Positions 31,884 through 41,102 of a stretch of 43,934 nucleotides of DNA are shown here, one piece after another; the first letter of the stretch is position 1, and each line of letters starts with the position of its first letter. The stretch spans positions 9,803-53,736 of the forward strand of contig NZ_CH724147.1 in assembly GCF_000153325.1 (NCBI RefSeq), in the 5' to 3' direction. The translations under genes and the position numbers were made by a program. This DNA is from Photobacterium sp. SKA34. Its GTDB lineage: Bacteria; Pseudomonadota; Gammaproteobacteria; Enterobacterales; Vibrionaceae. The notes below the pieces were generated by a model. The model did no database searches and was not told the origin of the DNA. It saw only the letters and a program-made list of their open reading frames with translations.

Positions 31884-32885
31884 TTAGTTTGCTTTAAGTT
31901 CTGAATGATTCATGTACTTAAAGAATTCATTGTTAGGATCAACAACCAATATATCATTTTTAGAGTTGAAACTCTTCTCGTAAGCTTTAAGCGAACGCCA
32001 GAAGCTGTAGAACTCTGGGTTTTGACTATAAGCTTTTGAGTAAATCTCTGCCGCTTTTGCATCCGCGTCACCACGAATAACCTGTGCTTTACGTGTTGCT
32101 TCAGAAAGAACAGTGGCTACTTCAAGCTCAGAACGTGCACGTAACTCTTCAGCACGTTGACGACCTTGCGAACGGTAACTACGCGCTACTGATTCTCGCT
32201 CTGCACGCATTCGACGGTAGATAGACTCACTGATTTCATCTGGTAGGTTAATTTTCTTAATTCGGAAATCAACCACTTCAATACCTAAATCTTTCGCACT
32301 TTCACGCGTTTCTTCAAGTACATCAGCCATAATTTTATCACGCTGGCCTTCAACTTTCTTCACCGGTACCACACCTTCAATTACCGCTTGAGCTGCTTTT
32401 GCGGCTTTAGTCTCTGCAATATCAGACGCTGTAGTTGGTGTTGAAGTGCTGTCTTCTCCAGATACGATCTGCTTAATTTCTTTCGAACCGATTTCAGCAC
32501 GTAGGCTATCGACTACTTTTCGCTTTAATAGCGCTTCAGCAGTTGATGTATTACCACCACCTGTTGCTAAGTAGTACTTACCAAAATCTTTGATCCGCCA
32601 TTTCACATAGGTATCAATGATTACGTCTTTTTTCTCAGCCGTTAAGAAACGATCAGCCTGATCATCCATGGTTTGGATACGCGCATCTAAATCATGAACA
32701 CGGTCAAACACTGGTACTTTAAAATGTAGGCCAGGTTCATAAATACGGGCAATTTCAGTATTGTTATCTTTTAAGATACGACCGAAACGCACCACAATAC
32801 CACGCTCACCTTCTTTTACGACAAACACTGACATCAATAATAGAGCAATAAAAATCACTACTACTGGGATCATTAACTTACGCAT
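31884..32885 (-). CDS. hflC: HflC, subunit of the FtsH-modulating HflKC complex
   Basis: HflC is a SPFH/prohibitin-family membrane protein that forms a periplasmic cage with HflK around the FtsH protease. The 333-residue protein has an N-terminal membrane anchor (KLMIPVVVIFIALLLMSVFVV) and the SPFH domain starting EGERGIVVRFGRIL. A long Ala/Arg/Glu coiled coil follows (YRRMRAERESVARSYRSQGRQRAEELRARSELE, written here only to mark the region, about residues 215-270). It begins two bases after the hflK stop, so the two subunits are coupled. Confidence 0.96.
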   Translation of the reverse strand: MRKLMIPVVVIFIALLLMSVFVVKEGERGIVVRFGRILKDNNTEIARIYEPGLHFKVPVFDRVHDLDARIQTMDDQADRFLTAEKKDVIIDTYVKWRIKDFGKYYLATGGGNTSTAEALLKRKVVDSLRAEIGSKEIKQIVSGEDSTSTPTTASDIAETKAAKAAQAVIEGVVPVKKVEGQRDKIMADVLEETRESAKDLGIEVVDFRIKKINLPDEISESIYRRMRAERESVARSYRSQGRQRAEELRARSELEVATVLSEATRKAQVIRGDADAKAAEIYSKAYSQNPEFYSFWRSLKAYEKSFNSKNDILVVDPNNEFFKYMNHSELKAN

Positions 32886-32887
32886 AA

Positions 32888-34054
32888 TTAATATCTCCCT
32901 TGACGGCCAGTATCAGCACGAGGAGCAGGTGCAACTGGAGTTGGAGTTTCTACTTTTTCTAATTCAATACCGCTTAAACGACCTGAATTATCGGTTTTCT
33001 TGTCAGCTTGATTTGACTGAGACATCAGCTTATCAAGTGGTAAGTACATCATATTATTACTGCCACCTGATTTAGTATCAATTAACACTTTGCTGGTGTT
33101 ACTGTACACCTTCTCCATGGTATCTAGATACAAACGCTCACGTGTCACTTCTTTCGCCACTAAGTATTGTGGCAACAATTTATCAAACTGTGCTACATCA
33201 CCCAATGCGCCATTAACAACACGCTCAGAGTAACCTTCTGCCTCATTCTTCAGACGCTCAGCTCGACCCGTTGCTTTTGGCAAAATGTCATTACTGTAAG
33301 CTTCTGCTTCACGAACGTAACGCTCTTCATCTTCTCGCGCTGCGATTGCATCATCAAATGCATCTTTCACCGCTTCAGGTGGACGAGCTGACTGGAAGTT
33401 CACATCAACAACACGGATACCCATGTCGTATTTTGCAATAATTTTATCAATTGCCGCTTGAGTATTCGCACGAATAGTCTGACGACCGGTCGTTAATGCC
33501 TGATCCATGGTTGAATCACCAATCACGGCACGAAGTGCAGAATCGGTTGCCTGACGCAAACTGTCATCAGCATTTGTTACGCTAAATAAATACTTCTCAG
33601 CGTTATCAACACGGTACTGAACATCCATTTCAACTTTCAGGACATTTTCATCTTTCGTTAACATCAAGCCAGATGAACGAAGAGAACGAATCGCTTGAAT
33701 GTTGACAGGGATAACTTCATCAATAAACGTTGGTTTCCAGTTCAGACCAGGTTTTACAACTTGATCGAACTTACCAAAACGTAGCACAACACCTTGCTCT
33801 GCTTCGCCAATGGTGTAAAAACCAGAAAAACCCCAAACCGCCGCAGCTAATACGGCAACAGCCCCCAAGCCAACAGCGCTCCCGCTGCCACTCGGCCCTT
33901 TTTTATTTCCAAACACACCACCAACTTTACGACTTAGTTTTGAAAAAACCTCATCGAGATCTGGTGGTCCTTGTTCACGTCCACCGCGATTATTATTACC
34001 CCAAGGGTCTTTATCATCACGGCCGCCGTTGTTTCCAGGCTCATTCCACGCCAT
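32888..34054 (-). CDS. hflK: HflK, subunit of the FtsH-modulating HflKC complex
   Basis: The 388-residue partner of HflC starts with a Gly/Asn/Asp-rich cytoplasmic leader (MAWNEPGNNGGRDDKDPWG). One membrane helix follows (GLGAVAVLAAAVWGFSGFYTI, about residues 62-82), then the SPFH domain (GEAEQGVVLRFGKFDQVVKPGL) and a charged helical region (REAEAYSNDILPKATGRAERL). A Pro-rich tail ends the protein. It lies 54 bp after hflX in the conserved order hfq-hflX-hflK-hflC. Confidence 0.96.
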   Translation of the reverse strand: MAWNEPGNNGGRDDKDPWGNNNRGGREQGPPDLDEVFSKLSRKVGGVFGNKKGPSGSGSAVGLGAVAVLAAAVWGFSGFYTIGEAEQGVVLRFGKFDQVVKPGLNWKPTFIDEVIPVNIQAIRSLRSSGLMLTKDENVLKVEMDVQYRVDNAEKYLFSVTNADDSLRQATDSALRAVIGDSTMDQALTTGRQTIRANTQAAIDKIIAKYDMGIRVVDVNFQSARPPEAVKDAFDDAIAAREDEERYVREAEAYSNDILPKATGRAERLKNEAEGYSERVVNGALGDVAQFDKLLPQYLVAKEVTRERLYLDTMEKVYSNTSKVLIDTKSGGSNNMMYLPLDKLMSQSNQADKKTDNSGRLSGIELEKVETPTPVAPAPRADTGRQGRY

Positions 34055-34108
34055 TATAGAACTCCATCAATATGATATGACGACAGTTTTTATCACTCTA
34101 GTAATCCA

Positions 34109-35398
34109 TTAAGCAACGATAAAGTCATCTAACGAAGTACTTTCTCTTTTTTGTAATCGAGACCATTCCGCCAAAGGCAAACGAATATCAATCATCAAAT
34201 AACCGTCAGATTCGTATTCTTCTTGTAAAATACATCCCAGCTGATAAAACTTACTACGGATACGCCCAATCATTTCAGGGGGTACACGTAAGGTATGTGC
34301 TACCATCGTACCGGAGAGGCGTTCAGTTAATGCTTGGAACAACAAGTCAATGCCTTGCCCTTCCATCGCTGAAACCCAAACGCGACGAGGAACTCCCTCT
34401 TCATCTCGTGCAATGCGAGGTTCTGCATGCTCTAAATTATCAATTTTATTCATGATAATTAAAGTAGGCACCTCACCCGCATCAATTTCTTCTAGTACTG
34501 TTTCAACAGCTTCAACGTTTTCACGGAAGCGATCATCACTTGCATCAACCACATGAAGTAAAAGATCAGCTTCTTGTGTTTCTTTAAGGGTAGCTTTAAA
34601 TGCTGCCACTAGATCGTGGGGAAGATGTCGAATAAATCCAACGGTATCAGCTAAAATAGCTGTACCTACATCAGCCACTGCAATTTTACGTAGTGTAGGA
34701 TCTAGAGTTGCAAACAGTTGATCGGCGGCGTAAACCCCCGCATCTGTGATCCGATTAAAGAGTGTGGATTTACCAGCATTGGTATATCCCACTAATGAGA
34801 TCGTTGGAATTTCTGCACGATTACGTGCGCGTCTTCCTTGATCACGCTGTTTAGCCACTTTATCTAAACGACGTAGAATTGTTTTAATTCGATCGCGCAA
34901 TAAACGTCTATCTGTTTCAAGCTGCGTTTCACCAGGTCCACGCAGACCGATCCCCCCTTTCTGTCGCTCAAGGTGAGTCCAACCACGAATCAATCGGGTT
35001 GAGATATGACGTAACTGTGCAAGCTCGACTTGCAACTTACCTTCATGGGTACGTGCACGTTGAGCAAATATATCTAAGATCAAACCTGTTCTGTCGAGTA
35101 CACGACACTGACAAATTTGCTCCAAGTTACGCTCTTGAGCGGGAGACAAGGAGTGGTTAAAGATAACGATATCAGCTTCCGCTGTTCTTACCGCGTCGGC
35201 AATTTCTTGTGCCTTACCTTCTCCAACGTAATATTTAGGGTGCGGAGTCTTACGACTGCCTGTGACAACATGCAGTGTATTGACGCCCGCAGAGGAGACC
35301 AGCATTTCAAATTCGCTAAGATCTTCCCATTCCCCATCTTGCGTGAAGTTAATATGAACAAGAATCGCCTGTTCTCCGGCTTCATAACGGTCAAACAA
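34109..35398 (-). CDS. hflX: Ribosome-associated GTPase HflX
   Basis: HflX splits or rescues stalled ribosomes under stress. The 429-residue protein has the N-terminal Gly-rich HflX domain with coiled coil (IRGWTHLERQKGGIGLRGPGE). The GTPase domain follows, with G1 VGYTNAGKSTLFNRIT, G3 ADTVGFIRHLPH and G4 IMNKID. A C-terminal domain ends ESTSLDDFIVA. It begins 28 bp after the hfq stop and is likely cotranscribed with hfq. Confidence 0.96.
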   Translation of the reverse strand: MFDRYEAGEQAILVHINFTQDGEWEDLSEFEMLVSSAGVNTLHVVTGSRKTPHPKYYVGEGKAQEIADAVRTAEADIVIFNHSLSPAQERNLEQICQCRVLDRTGLILDIFAQRARTHEGKLQVELAQLRHISTRLIRGWTHLERQKGGIGLRGPGETQLETDRRLLRDRIKTILRRLDKVAKQRDQGRRARNRAEIPTISLVGYTNAGKSTLFNRITDAGVYAADQLFATLDPTLRKIAVADVGTAILADTVGFIRHLPHDLVAAFKATLKETQEADLLLHVVDASDDRFRENVEAVETVLEEIDAGEVPTLIIMNKIDNLEHAEPRIARDEEGVPRRVWVSAMEGQGIDLLFQALTERLSGTMVAHTLRVPPEMIGRIRSKFYQLGCILQEEYESDGYLMIDIRLPLAEWSRLQKRESTSLDDFIVA

Positions 35399-35426
35399 GC
35401 CACTAACTCCTTATTGGAAGAATAAA

Positions 35427-35690
35427 TTATTCTTCAGTTTTTTCTGGACCAGTACCTGCTGGACGATCACCTGCATGGTGATGGTTCACTGGACGAGCAG
35501 GAACTACCGTTGAAATAGCATGCTTATATACCATTTGGTTTACAGTGTTTTTTAATAGGATCACAAATTGGTCAAAAGACTCAATTTGTCCCTGTAGTTT
35601 GATACCGTTTACCAAGTAAATTGAGACCGGAATTCGTTCACGACGCAGCGCATTTAAAAACGGGTCTTGCAGAGATTGCCCCTTAGCCAT
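35427..35690 (-). CDS. hfq: RNA chaperone Hfq
   Basis: Hfq is an Sm-like hexameric ring that pairs small RNAs with target mRNAs. The 87-residue protein has the proximal-face residues QSLQDPFLNALRRERIPVSI. The Sm1 segment VNGIKLQGQIESFDQFVILL and Sm2 YKHAISTVVP follow, then a His- and Gly-containing flexible tail. It lies between miaA and hflX as in E. coli; the 86-bp gap after miaA may hold its own promoter. Confidence 0.98.
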   Translation of the reverse strand: MAKGQSLQDPFLNALRRERIPVSIYLVNGIKLQGQIESFDQFVILLKNTVNQMVYKHAISTVVPARPVNHHHAGDRPAGTGPEKTEE

Positions 35691-35776
35691 TATTTCTTTT
35701 CCTTATTTGTTTGTAGTTGTATTAGCAACGAACAAAAACTAAAAATACGCAAAGCAGTTCAGAGTATACACGTTAA

Positions 35777-36715
35777 TCAAACATCACATCTAACTGAGTT
35801 TGTGACTGTTTGTAACGCGGAATCCACATCACTACTATCCAACCAGGTCAAATCTTTCCAACCGCGAAGCCAGGTGATTTGACGCTTTGCCAATTGACGG
35901 GTAGCACAGATACCACGGAAAACCGCTTCATCTAAGTCATAATTCCCGTCCAAATACTCCCACATCTGACGATAACCAACGCAACGAATAGAAGGAAGCT
36001 CAAGGTGAAGATCACCACGTTCGTGCAACGCACGTACTTCCTGCTCAAAACCTGCCTCGATCATTTTATTGAACCTAAGCTCAATTCGCTGATGCAGTAC
36101 AGCCCTATCCATGGGGGTTATTGCAAATTGATGAACCTTGTAAGGTAAAGATTCACCTTGAGTTTTTGTTAACTCAGTTAAAGTTTTACCCGAAATTCGG
36201 AAAACTTCCAATGCACGAGATAATCGCTGTGGATCATTGGGATGAATTCTTGCCCCAGCTACGGGATCAATCCTTACTAATTCATCATGCAATACTTGCA
36301 ATCCATGCTCAGTAGCATCTCGTTCAATCCCTGCGCGAACCTCAAGATCTGCAGCAGGTAAAGGCGATAAACCTTCCAATAAAGCCTTGTAGTACAACAT
36401 AGTACCACCAACTAATAAAGGAATTCGCCCTGCTGCAACTATATCAGCCATTTCTTTAAGTGCATCAGCACGAAAGTCTGCAGCCGAATAACTTTGCGCT
36501 GGATCACGAATATCGATCAAACGATGGGGCGCTAATGCAAGTTCATGCGCATCAGGCTTTGCTGTACCGATATCCATTCCCTTATAAATAAGGGCAGAAT
36601 CAACACTAATCAACTCAACAGGCAATTGTTCTCGTAAACGAATTGCAAGATCGGTTTTACCCGAAGCTGTTGGTCCCATTAAAAAAATGGCTTGAGGTTG
36701 TGGCTTAGTTATCAT
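35777..36715 (-). CDS. miaA: tRNA dimethylallyltransferase MiaA
   Basis: MiaA transfers a dimethylallyl group to A37 of tRNAs that read UNN codons. The 312-residue protein has the P-loop AIFLMGPTASGKTDLAIRL and the DSALIYKGMDIGTAKP and HRLIDIRDPAQSYSAADF motifs. PLLVGGTMLYYKALLEGL follows, and IRCVGYRQMWEYLDG lies near the C-terminus. Its ATG overlaps the mutL stop by one base (TAATG). Confidence 0.97.
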   Translation of the reverse strand: MITKPQPQAIFLMGPTASGKTDLAIRLREQLPVELISVDSALIYKGMDIGTAKPDAHELALAPHRLIDIRDPAQSYSAADFRADALKEMADIVAAGRIPLLVGGTMLYYKALLEGLSPLPAADLEVRAGIERDATEHGLQVLHDELVRIDPVAGARIHPNDPQRLSRALEVFRISGKTLTELTKTQGESLPYKVHQFAITPMDRAVLHQRIELRFNKMIEAGFEQEVRALHERGDLHLELPSIRCVGYRQMWEYLDGNYDLDEAVFRGICATRQLAKRQITWLRGWKDLTWLDSSDVDSALQTVTNSVRCDV

Positions 36716-38883
36716 TATTTAAATGCTTCTATTGCTGCTTGCATATCTACCGGTCGAAGTAATTGGCTTTCATGATCCGCCAAGTTCTCTCCCCATAGCT
36801 GCTCTAATTCAGAGACTAGCTGAATGGCTTGTGACAAGCTATAACTTGCCACTGTACCAACACATTGTTCAGCTAACCAATATAATAATTTGTCCCACCC
36901 TTGCGCTTCAGGATCATCACAAGCTGTAAGTAGGTAGGTTAACAAATTCGGGATCAACTGTTGTAAGTTTTGCTGTCTTAATGGCATACATACTGACATG
37001 ATTATTATGCCATTTCTCCCTTTTGGTTTCAGTTGAACCCCTAATTGTTTAAGTAACATCGCATGTTGTTCAGCACAGGCAATTAAATCACTCTCGACAG
37101 GTACCGATAGTGGGATCAAAAGCGGTTGAGGTTTTAACCCTTCCGTTTGTGCTAAACGCAATTGTCCAACATAGCGCAGTAACTCTGCATGATCTAAATT
37201 CAGTAAGGCAATATCGGTATCTTGCTGCATCAGTAAGTAACGCTCAGCCACTAAACACAATGCTTTACCAAGCCCCATTGCTTTGCCCGCTATCGCATGT
37301 TGTTTAACAACCGCGTTAGAAGGCATTGCTTGCCACTCTCTACGCGGCTCCGCAACATGCTCTATGGGGTGCTCAGCTAAGACGTGTTTTGTTGGCGCTT
37401 CCGTTTGTAACAGCTTTTGGTACGCCTTGATCTCAGCAGCTGTCGGCCCTTCCGGTTTAGGTGAACGTGAAGCGCCAGATGAAACATCAGAGGTTCTCGT
37501 TGTATTTACTGTTTGATCACTGTCTTGTCGCTCACAAGGGCTATGATCATACTGATGCTCTCTATTGTTCGTGTTTGGTGAAGCCGAATAAGAAGTAGAT
37601 ATACTATGCTCAGTCGCTTCACTTACCGCATATTCAGCAGATACCGCTAAGCCATGCATATCACTCTCAAAAGGAGATCCTGCTGAATATGACGGAGTCG
37701 ACGCAGACTTATTCCATTCCGATAACGGTGATTTATGAGGGTATTCCGGTGTCGCATCTATCGCTTGAGCGACCCTTTGCGTCACAGAATTGATTGGTTC
37801 AATCACCACACCATCTTCATCAACTTCGAAACTGTGAGCACTTGCTCGTATCGGTGATTGATACTGATGCTGCTCTTCTTCTAATGCCCCTTGCTGCAAT
37901 GCACTTTGTAAGGCTTGGTAGATAAAATCATGTACCAAACGTGCTTGATGAAAACGTACTTCATGTTTTGCAGGGTGAACATTCACATCAACTTGGTGAG
38001 GATCGACATCAATATACAGTACGTAAGCAGCATACTGATCGGATCGTAAACTCGATTCATAAGCTTGACGGATCGCATGATTGATCAGCTTATCTTTCAT
38101 CATCCGCCCATTAACATAACAATACTGAATATCATTTTGTGCGCGAGCGCCTTGAGAGCTACATACCCAACCGGATAATTTCAAATCCCCGTGCGCTAAT
38201 TCAACCATCAATGCATGTTGTAAAAAACCTGAACCACATGCAGTTGCTAGTCGACGTTCTTTTTGAATTGGCGATTGTGCCGTTCGGTATTGTCGAATGA
38301 TCTTACCGTTATGCCGCAAAGTAATAGCAACATCAAAGCGGCTTAACGCAATACGTTTGATCAGTTCATCAATATGATTAAATTCTGTTTTTTCTGTCCG
38401 TAAGAACTTACGACGCGCAGGTGTATTAAAGAAAAGATCAAGAACTTCTAGCGTTGTACCTACCGGATGGGCTGCAGGTTTTAACTGTACGTCCATATCT
38501 CGCCCTTCAGCATACGCTGACCACGCTTCTTCTTGCGATTGGGTGCGGGAGGTTAACGTTAAACGAGAGACGGAGCTGATACTGGCAAGCGCTTCACCAC
38601 GAAAGCCAAGACTGACTATCGCTTCAAGATCATCCAGAGTAGTAATTTTAGAAGTCGCATGACGGCTAAGGGCGAGAGCAAGCTCATCTTTAGGGATCCC
38701 TTTTCCATTATCACGAATACGAATGAGCCGGCTGCCACCTTTTTCGATATCAATATCGATTCGAGTAGCACCGGCATCAAGACTATTTTCAACAAGCTCT
38801 TTGACTACAGAAGCTGGGCGTTCAACAACTTCACCCGCTGCAATCTGGTTAGCCAGCCGAGCGGGTAAAATCTGAATCGGCAT
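36715..38883 (-). CDS. mutL: DNA mismatch repair protein MutL
   Basis: MutL couples MutS mismatch recognition to downstream nicking and unwinding. The 722-residue protein has the GHKL ATPase motifs KELVENSLDAGAT, IRDNGKGIPKDEL and GFRGEALASISSVSRL, then the transducer domain (VNVHPAKHEVRFHQARL). A long polar Ser/Thr-rich linker spans about 345-500. The C-terminal dimerisation domain (AIAGKAMGLGKALCLVAERYLLM) lacks the DQHAA(x)2E(x)4E endonuclease motif, as expected in an organism using MutH. It is longer than E. coli MutL (615) mainly through the linker. Confidence 0.97.
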   Translation of the reverse strand: MPIQILPARLANQIAAGEVVERPASVVKELVENSLDAGATRIDIDIEKGGSRLIRIRDNGKGIPKDELALALSRHATSKITTLDDLEAIVSLGFRGEALASISSVSRLTLTSRTQSQEEAWSAYAEGRDMDVQLKPAAHPVGTTLEVLDLFFNTPARRKFLRTEKTEFNHIDELIKRIALSRFDVAITLRHNGKIIRQYRTAQSPIQKERRLATACGSGFLQHALMVELAHGDLKLSGWVCSSQGARAQNDIQYCYVNGRMMKDKLINHAIRQAYESSLRSDQYAAYVLYIDVDPHQVDVNVHPAKHEVRFHQARLVHDFIYQALQSALQQGALEEEQHQYQSPIRASAHSFEVDEDGVVIEPINSVTQRVAQAIDATPEYPHKSPLSEWNKSASTPSYSAGSPFESDMHGLAVSAEYAVSEATEHSISTSYSASPNTNNREHQYDHSPCERQDSDQTVNTTRTSDVSSGASRSPKPEGPTAAEIKAYQKLLQTEAPTKHVLAEHPIEHVAEPRREWQAMPSNAVVKQHAIAGKAMGLGKALCLVAERYLLMQQDTDIALLNLDHAELLRYVGQLRLAQTEGLKPQPLLIPLSVPVESDLIACAEQHAMLLKQLGVQLKPKGRNGIIIMSVCMPLRQQNLQQLIPNLLTYLLTACDDPEAQGWDKLLYWLAEQCVGTVASYSLSQAIQLVSELEQLWGENLADHESQLLRPVDMQAAIEAFK

Positions 38884-38885
38884 AA

Positions 38886-40628
38886 TTAACTTCTTGGTAT
38901 GATTAGCGTCTGTCCTACAGCTAGTTTATCAGAACGTAGCTTATTCGTAGCACGAATACTTGCCACAGATACACCATATTTATCAGCAATCTTACTCAAA
39001 AACTCACCACGCTTCACTTTATGTTGAACATATTTCGGCGCAGGAACGGCAATTTTTAATTTTTGCCCAAGCATAACATTGTCTGATCGAAGGTGGTTTA
39101 GTTGGCGAATACTGCTCATGGTAACACCATATTTTCCAGCAATCTTGCCTAAATACTCACCACGCACAACTTTATGCACAATCACTTTAGTTGAAGCAAC
39201 AGGTTTCACTGTAGCACGGCTCGATGTAGTACTCACCGCTTTCGTTGATGTCGAAGCCGATGCTGTCTTAATGTTACCTGGAATAATCAACACTTGACCG
39301 ATATTCACTGAGTTTGATTTCAGTTTATTCGCCGCTTTGATTGATGCCATCGACACGCCATACTTCTGTGCAATACCGCTTAATGACTGACCCGATGTCA
39401 CTTTATGCTTACTTCCACGTCCTTTCAAACGAGAAGCAAATAAAGTACCTTCAGGTGGATTTGCCTCAAAATACTGCAACACTCCTTTGTAAACCGCGTT
39501 CGCTAATTGGTTTTGGTGTGATGTCGTATTGAGTAATCTCTCTTCTGTTGGATTAGTAATAAAACCAGTTTCAACCAATAGCGATGGAATATCAGGTGAT
39601 TTCAATACCGCTAAACTTGCATATTGCGGAGCCGTTTTATGCAAACGTGCCACTTTACGTAACTCATGCAATACACGGGTGGCAACATCGTAACCTTCTT
39701 TTTGTGAGTAACTAAATTGAAGGTCTAATACCGCTCGACCAAGATATTTATCTTTCGTATTACTCGATAAAACATCACCACCGCCTAATAGCTCAGATTG
39801 TTTCTCACTTTGCTCCAACCAACGACCTATTTCAGTATTCGCACGGCGTGTGTTTAACACCCATACAGAAGCACCACGAGGTTGCGGTTTTGTAAAGCCA
39901 TCAGCATGGATAGAAACTAAAAGAAGGGCTTTATTCTTACGCGCAATTTCTGAACGCTTACCCAATGGAACAAAGTAGTCACCACGGCGAGTTAGTACTG
40001 CACGCATACCCGTTGTTGCATTGATCTTAGCTGCCAATTTTTTCGCAACCGCTAGTGTGACAGTTTTTTCATATTTACGTGTTGGACCAATAGAGCCTGG
40101 ATCATCACCACCGTGACCTGCATCCACCGCTACCACTATATCAGCCGTACCAGATGGCATTTTCGCTAAATTATTTGCCGTCGCTTTTTCTTCTGCCTGC
40201 TCTTCTTTAGCACCAATGGTTTTAGACGTTCCATTCGGCAAGTCTAAAACTAAACGGTAACCATAACTGCCTGTTGGCGATAAAGAGAATATTTTTGGCG
40301 TTACACCACGCTTAACTTCAAACACCAGTCGTGTTGTACCTTTTGCAGGCGCTGTACTGGTGCGAACTTTGGTTAAAATATCACTTTTCTGAACAGCAAT
40401 AGGAAGTTTAGTTTTGATCTTAGTATCTTTAAGATCAACTACTAAACGAGAAGGCCCTGCTAATGAAAAGTGAGAATAGTCTGCTTTACTTTGCAGATCT
40501 AATACTACGCGAGTTTCATCTGGCGCAGGCCAAATTCTCACCCCTTTGAGTTCATTTGCCCAAGAGGCAGCAGAACTCACTAATCCTGCTCCTACTATCA
40601 GGAACTTTAAATACGTCCGTAACGCCAT
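38886..40628 (-). CDS. amiB: N-acetylmuramoyl-L-alanine amidase AmiB with three LysM repeats
   Basis: AmiB cleaves the stem peptide from peptidoglycan in the periplasm and helps daughter cells separate. The 580-residue protein has a signal peptide (to about Ala24) and an AMIN domain (LKGVRIWPAPDETRVVLDL) for septal targeting. Its zinc amidase_3 domain has ligands/catalytic residues at about His172 (DAGHGGDDPG), Glu187 (KYEKT), His241 (SIHADGF) and Glu353 (VETGF). Three C-terminal LysM modules lie at about 408-451, 483-528 and 534-579, against one in E. coli AmiB. It is two bases from mutL and five from tsaE. Confidence 0.95.
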   Translation of the reverse strand: MALRTYLKFLIVGAGLVSSAASWANELKGVRIWPAPDETRVVLDLQSKADYSHFSLAGPSRLVVDLKDTKIKTKLPIAVQKSDILTKVRTSTAPAKGTTRLVFEVKRGVTPKIFSLSPTGSYGYRLVLDLPNGTSKTIGAKEEQAEEKATANNLAKMPSGTADIVVAVDAGHGGDDPGSIGPTRKYEKTVTLAVAKKLAAKINATTGMRAVLTRRGDYFVPLGKRSEIARKNKALLLVSIHADGFTKPQPRGASVWVLNTRRANTEIGRWLEQSEKQSELLGGGDVLSSNTKDKYLGRAVLDLQFSYSQKEGYDVATRVLHELRKVARLHKTAPQYASLAVLKSPDIPSLLVETGFITNPTEERLLNTTSHQNQLANAVYKGVLQYFEANPPEGTLFASRLKGRGSKHKVTSGQSLSGIAQKYGVSMASIKAANKLKSNSVNIGQVLIIPGNIKTASASTSTKAVSTTSSRATVKPVASTKVIVHKVVRGEYLGKIAGKYGVTMSSIRQLNHLRSDNVMLGQKLKIAVPAPKYVQHKVKRGEFLSKIADKYGVSVASIRATNKLRSDKLAVGQTLIIPRS

Positions 40629-40633
40629 CCTAA

Positions 40634-41098
40634 TTAACTCAACTCCAAATGATTGATCAATGTTGCACCATATTCCGTATTGGCGCGGATCAATACTTTT
40701 CTCTGCTCACCGTGATAACACATTTCTAATTCAAGATCGGGTTGAGGTAATAGCCCATCACCTTTCTCTGGCCATTCCACTAAACAAATAGCATCTTGGG
40801 TGAAATAATCACGAATTCCCATAAATTCTAATTCTTCAGGATCTGCAAGGCGATAAAGATCAAAATGATACACTTGCCAAGGAGCAAGATCATAAGGTTC
40901 AACTAAGGTATATGTTGGACTTTTAACATTCCCTTGATGGCCTAGCGCACGAATAAAACCACGGCTAAACGTTGTTTTTCCGGCTCCCAAATCGCCGTGA
41001 AGATAAATCGTTGTTTGTTGCGTACAGGCTTTAGCTAATTTAAGGCCCAAATCTACTGTTGCCTGCTCATCAGCAAGAAAGGTTTCAAATGTTTGCAT
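40634..41098 (-). CDS. tsaE: tRNA threonylcarbamoyladenosine biosynthesis ATPase TsaE
   Basis: TsaE is an ATPase that works with TsaD and TsaB in forming t6A37 on tRNAs. The 154-residue protein has the P-loop YLHGDLGAGKTTFSRGFIRALG and KSPTYTLVEPY. HFDLYRLADPEELEFMGIRDYF and CLVEWPEKG complete the family pattern. The order nnr-tsaE-amiB, with 4-5 bp gaps, is conserved. Confidence 0.96.
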   Translation of the reverse strand: MQTFETFLADEQATVDLGLKLAKACTQQTTIYLHGDLGAGKTTFSRGFIRALGHQGNVKSPTYTLVEPYDLAPWQVYHFDLYRLADPEELEFMGIRDYFTQDAICLVEWPEKGDGLLPQPDLELEMCYHGEQRKVLIRANTEYGATLINHLELS

Positions 41099-41102
41099 GT
41101 TT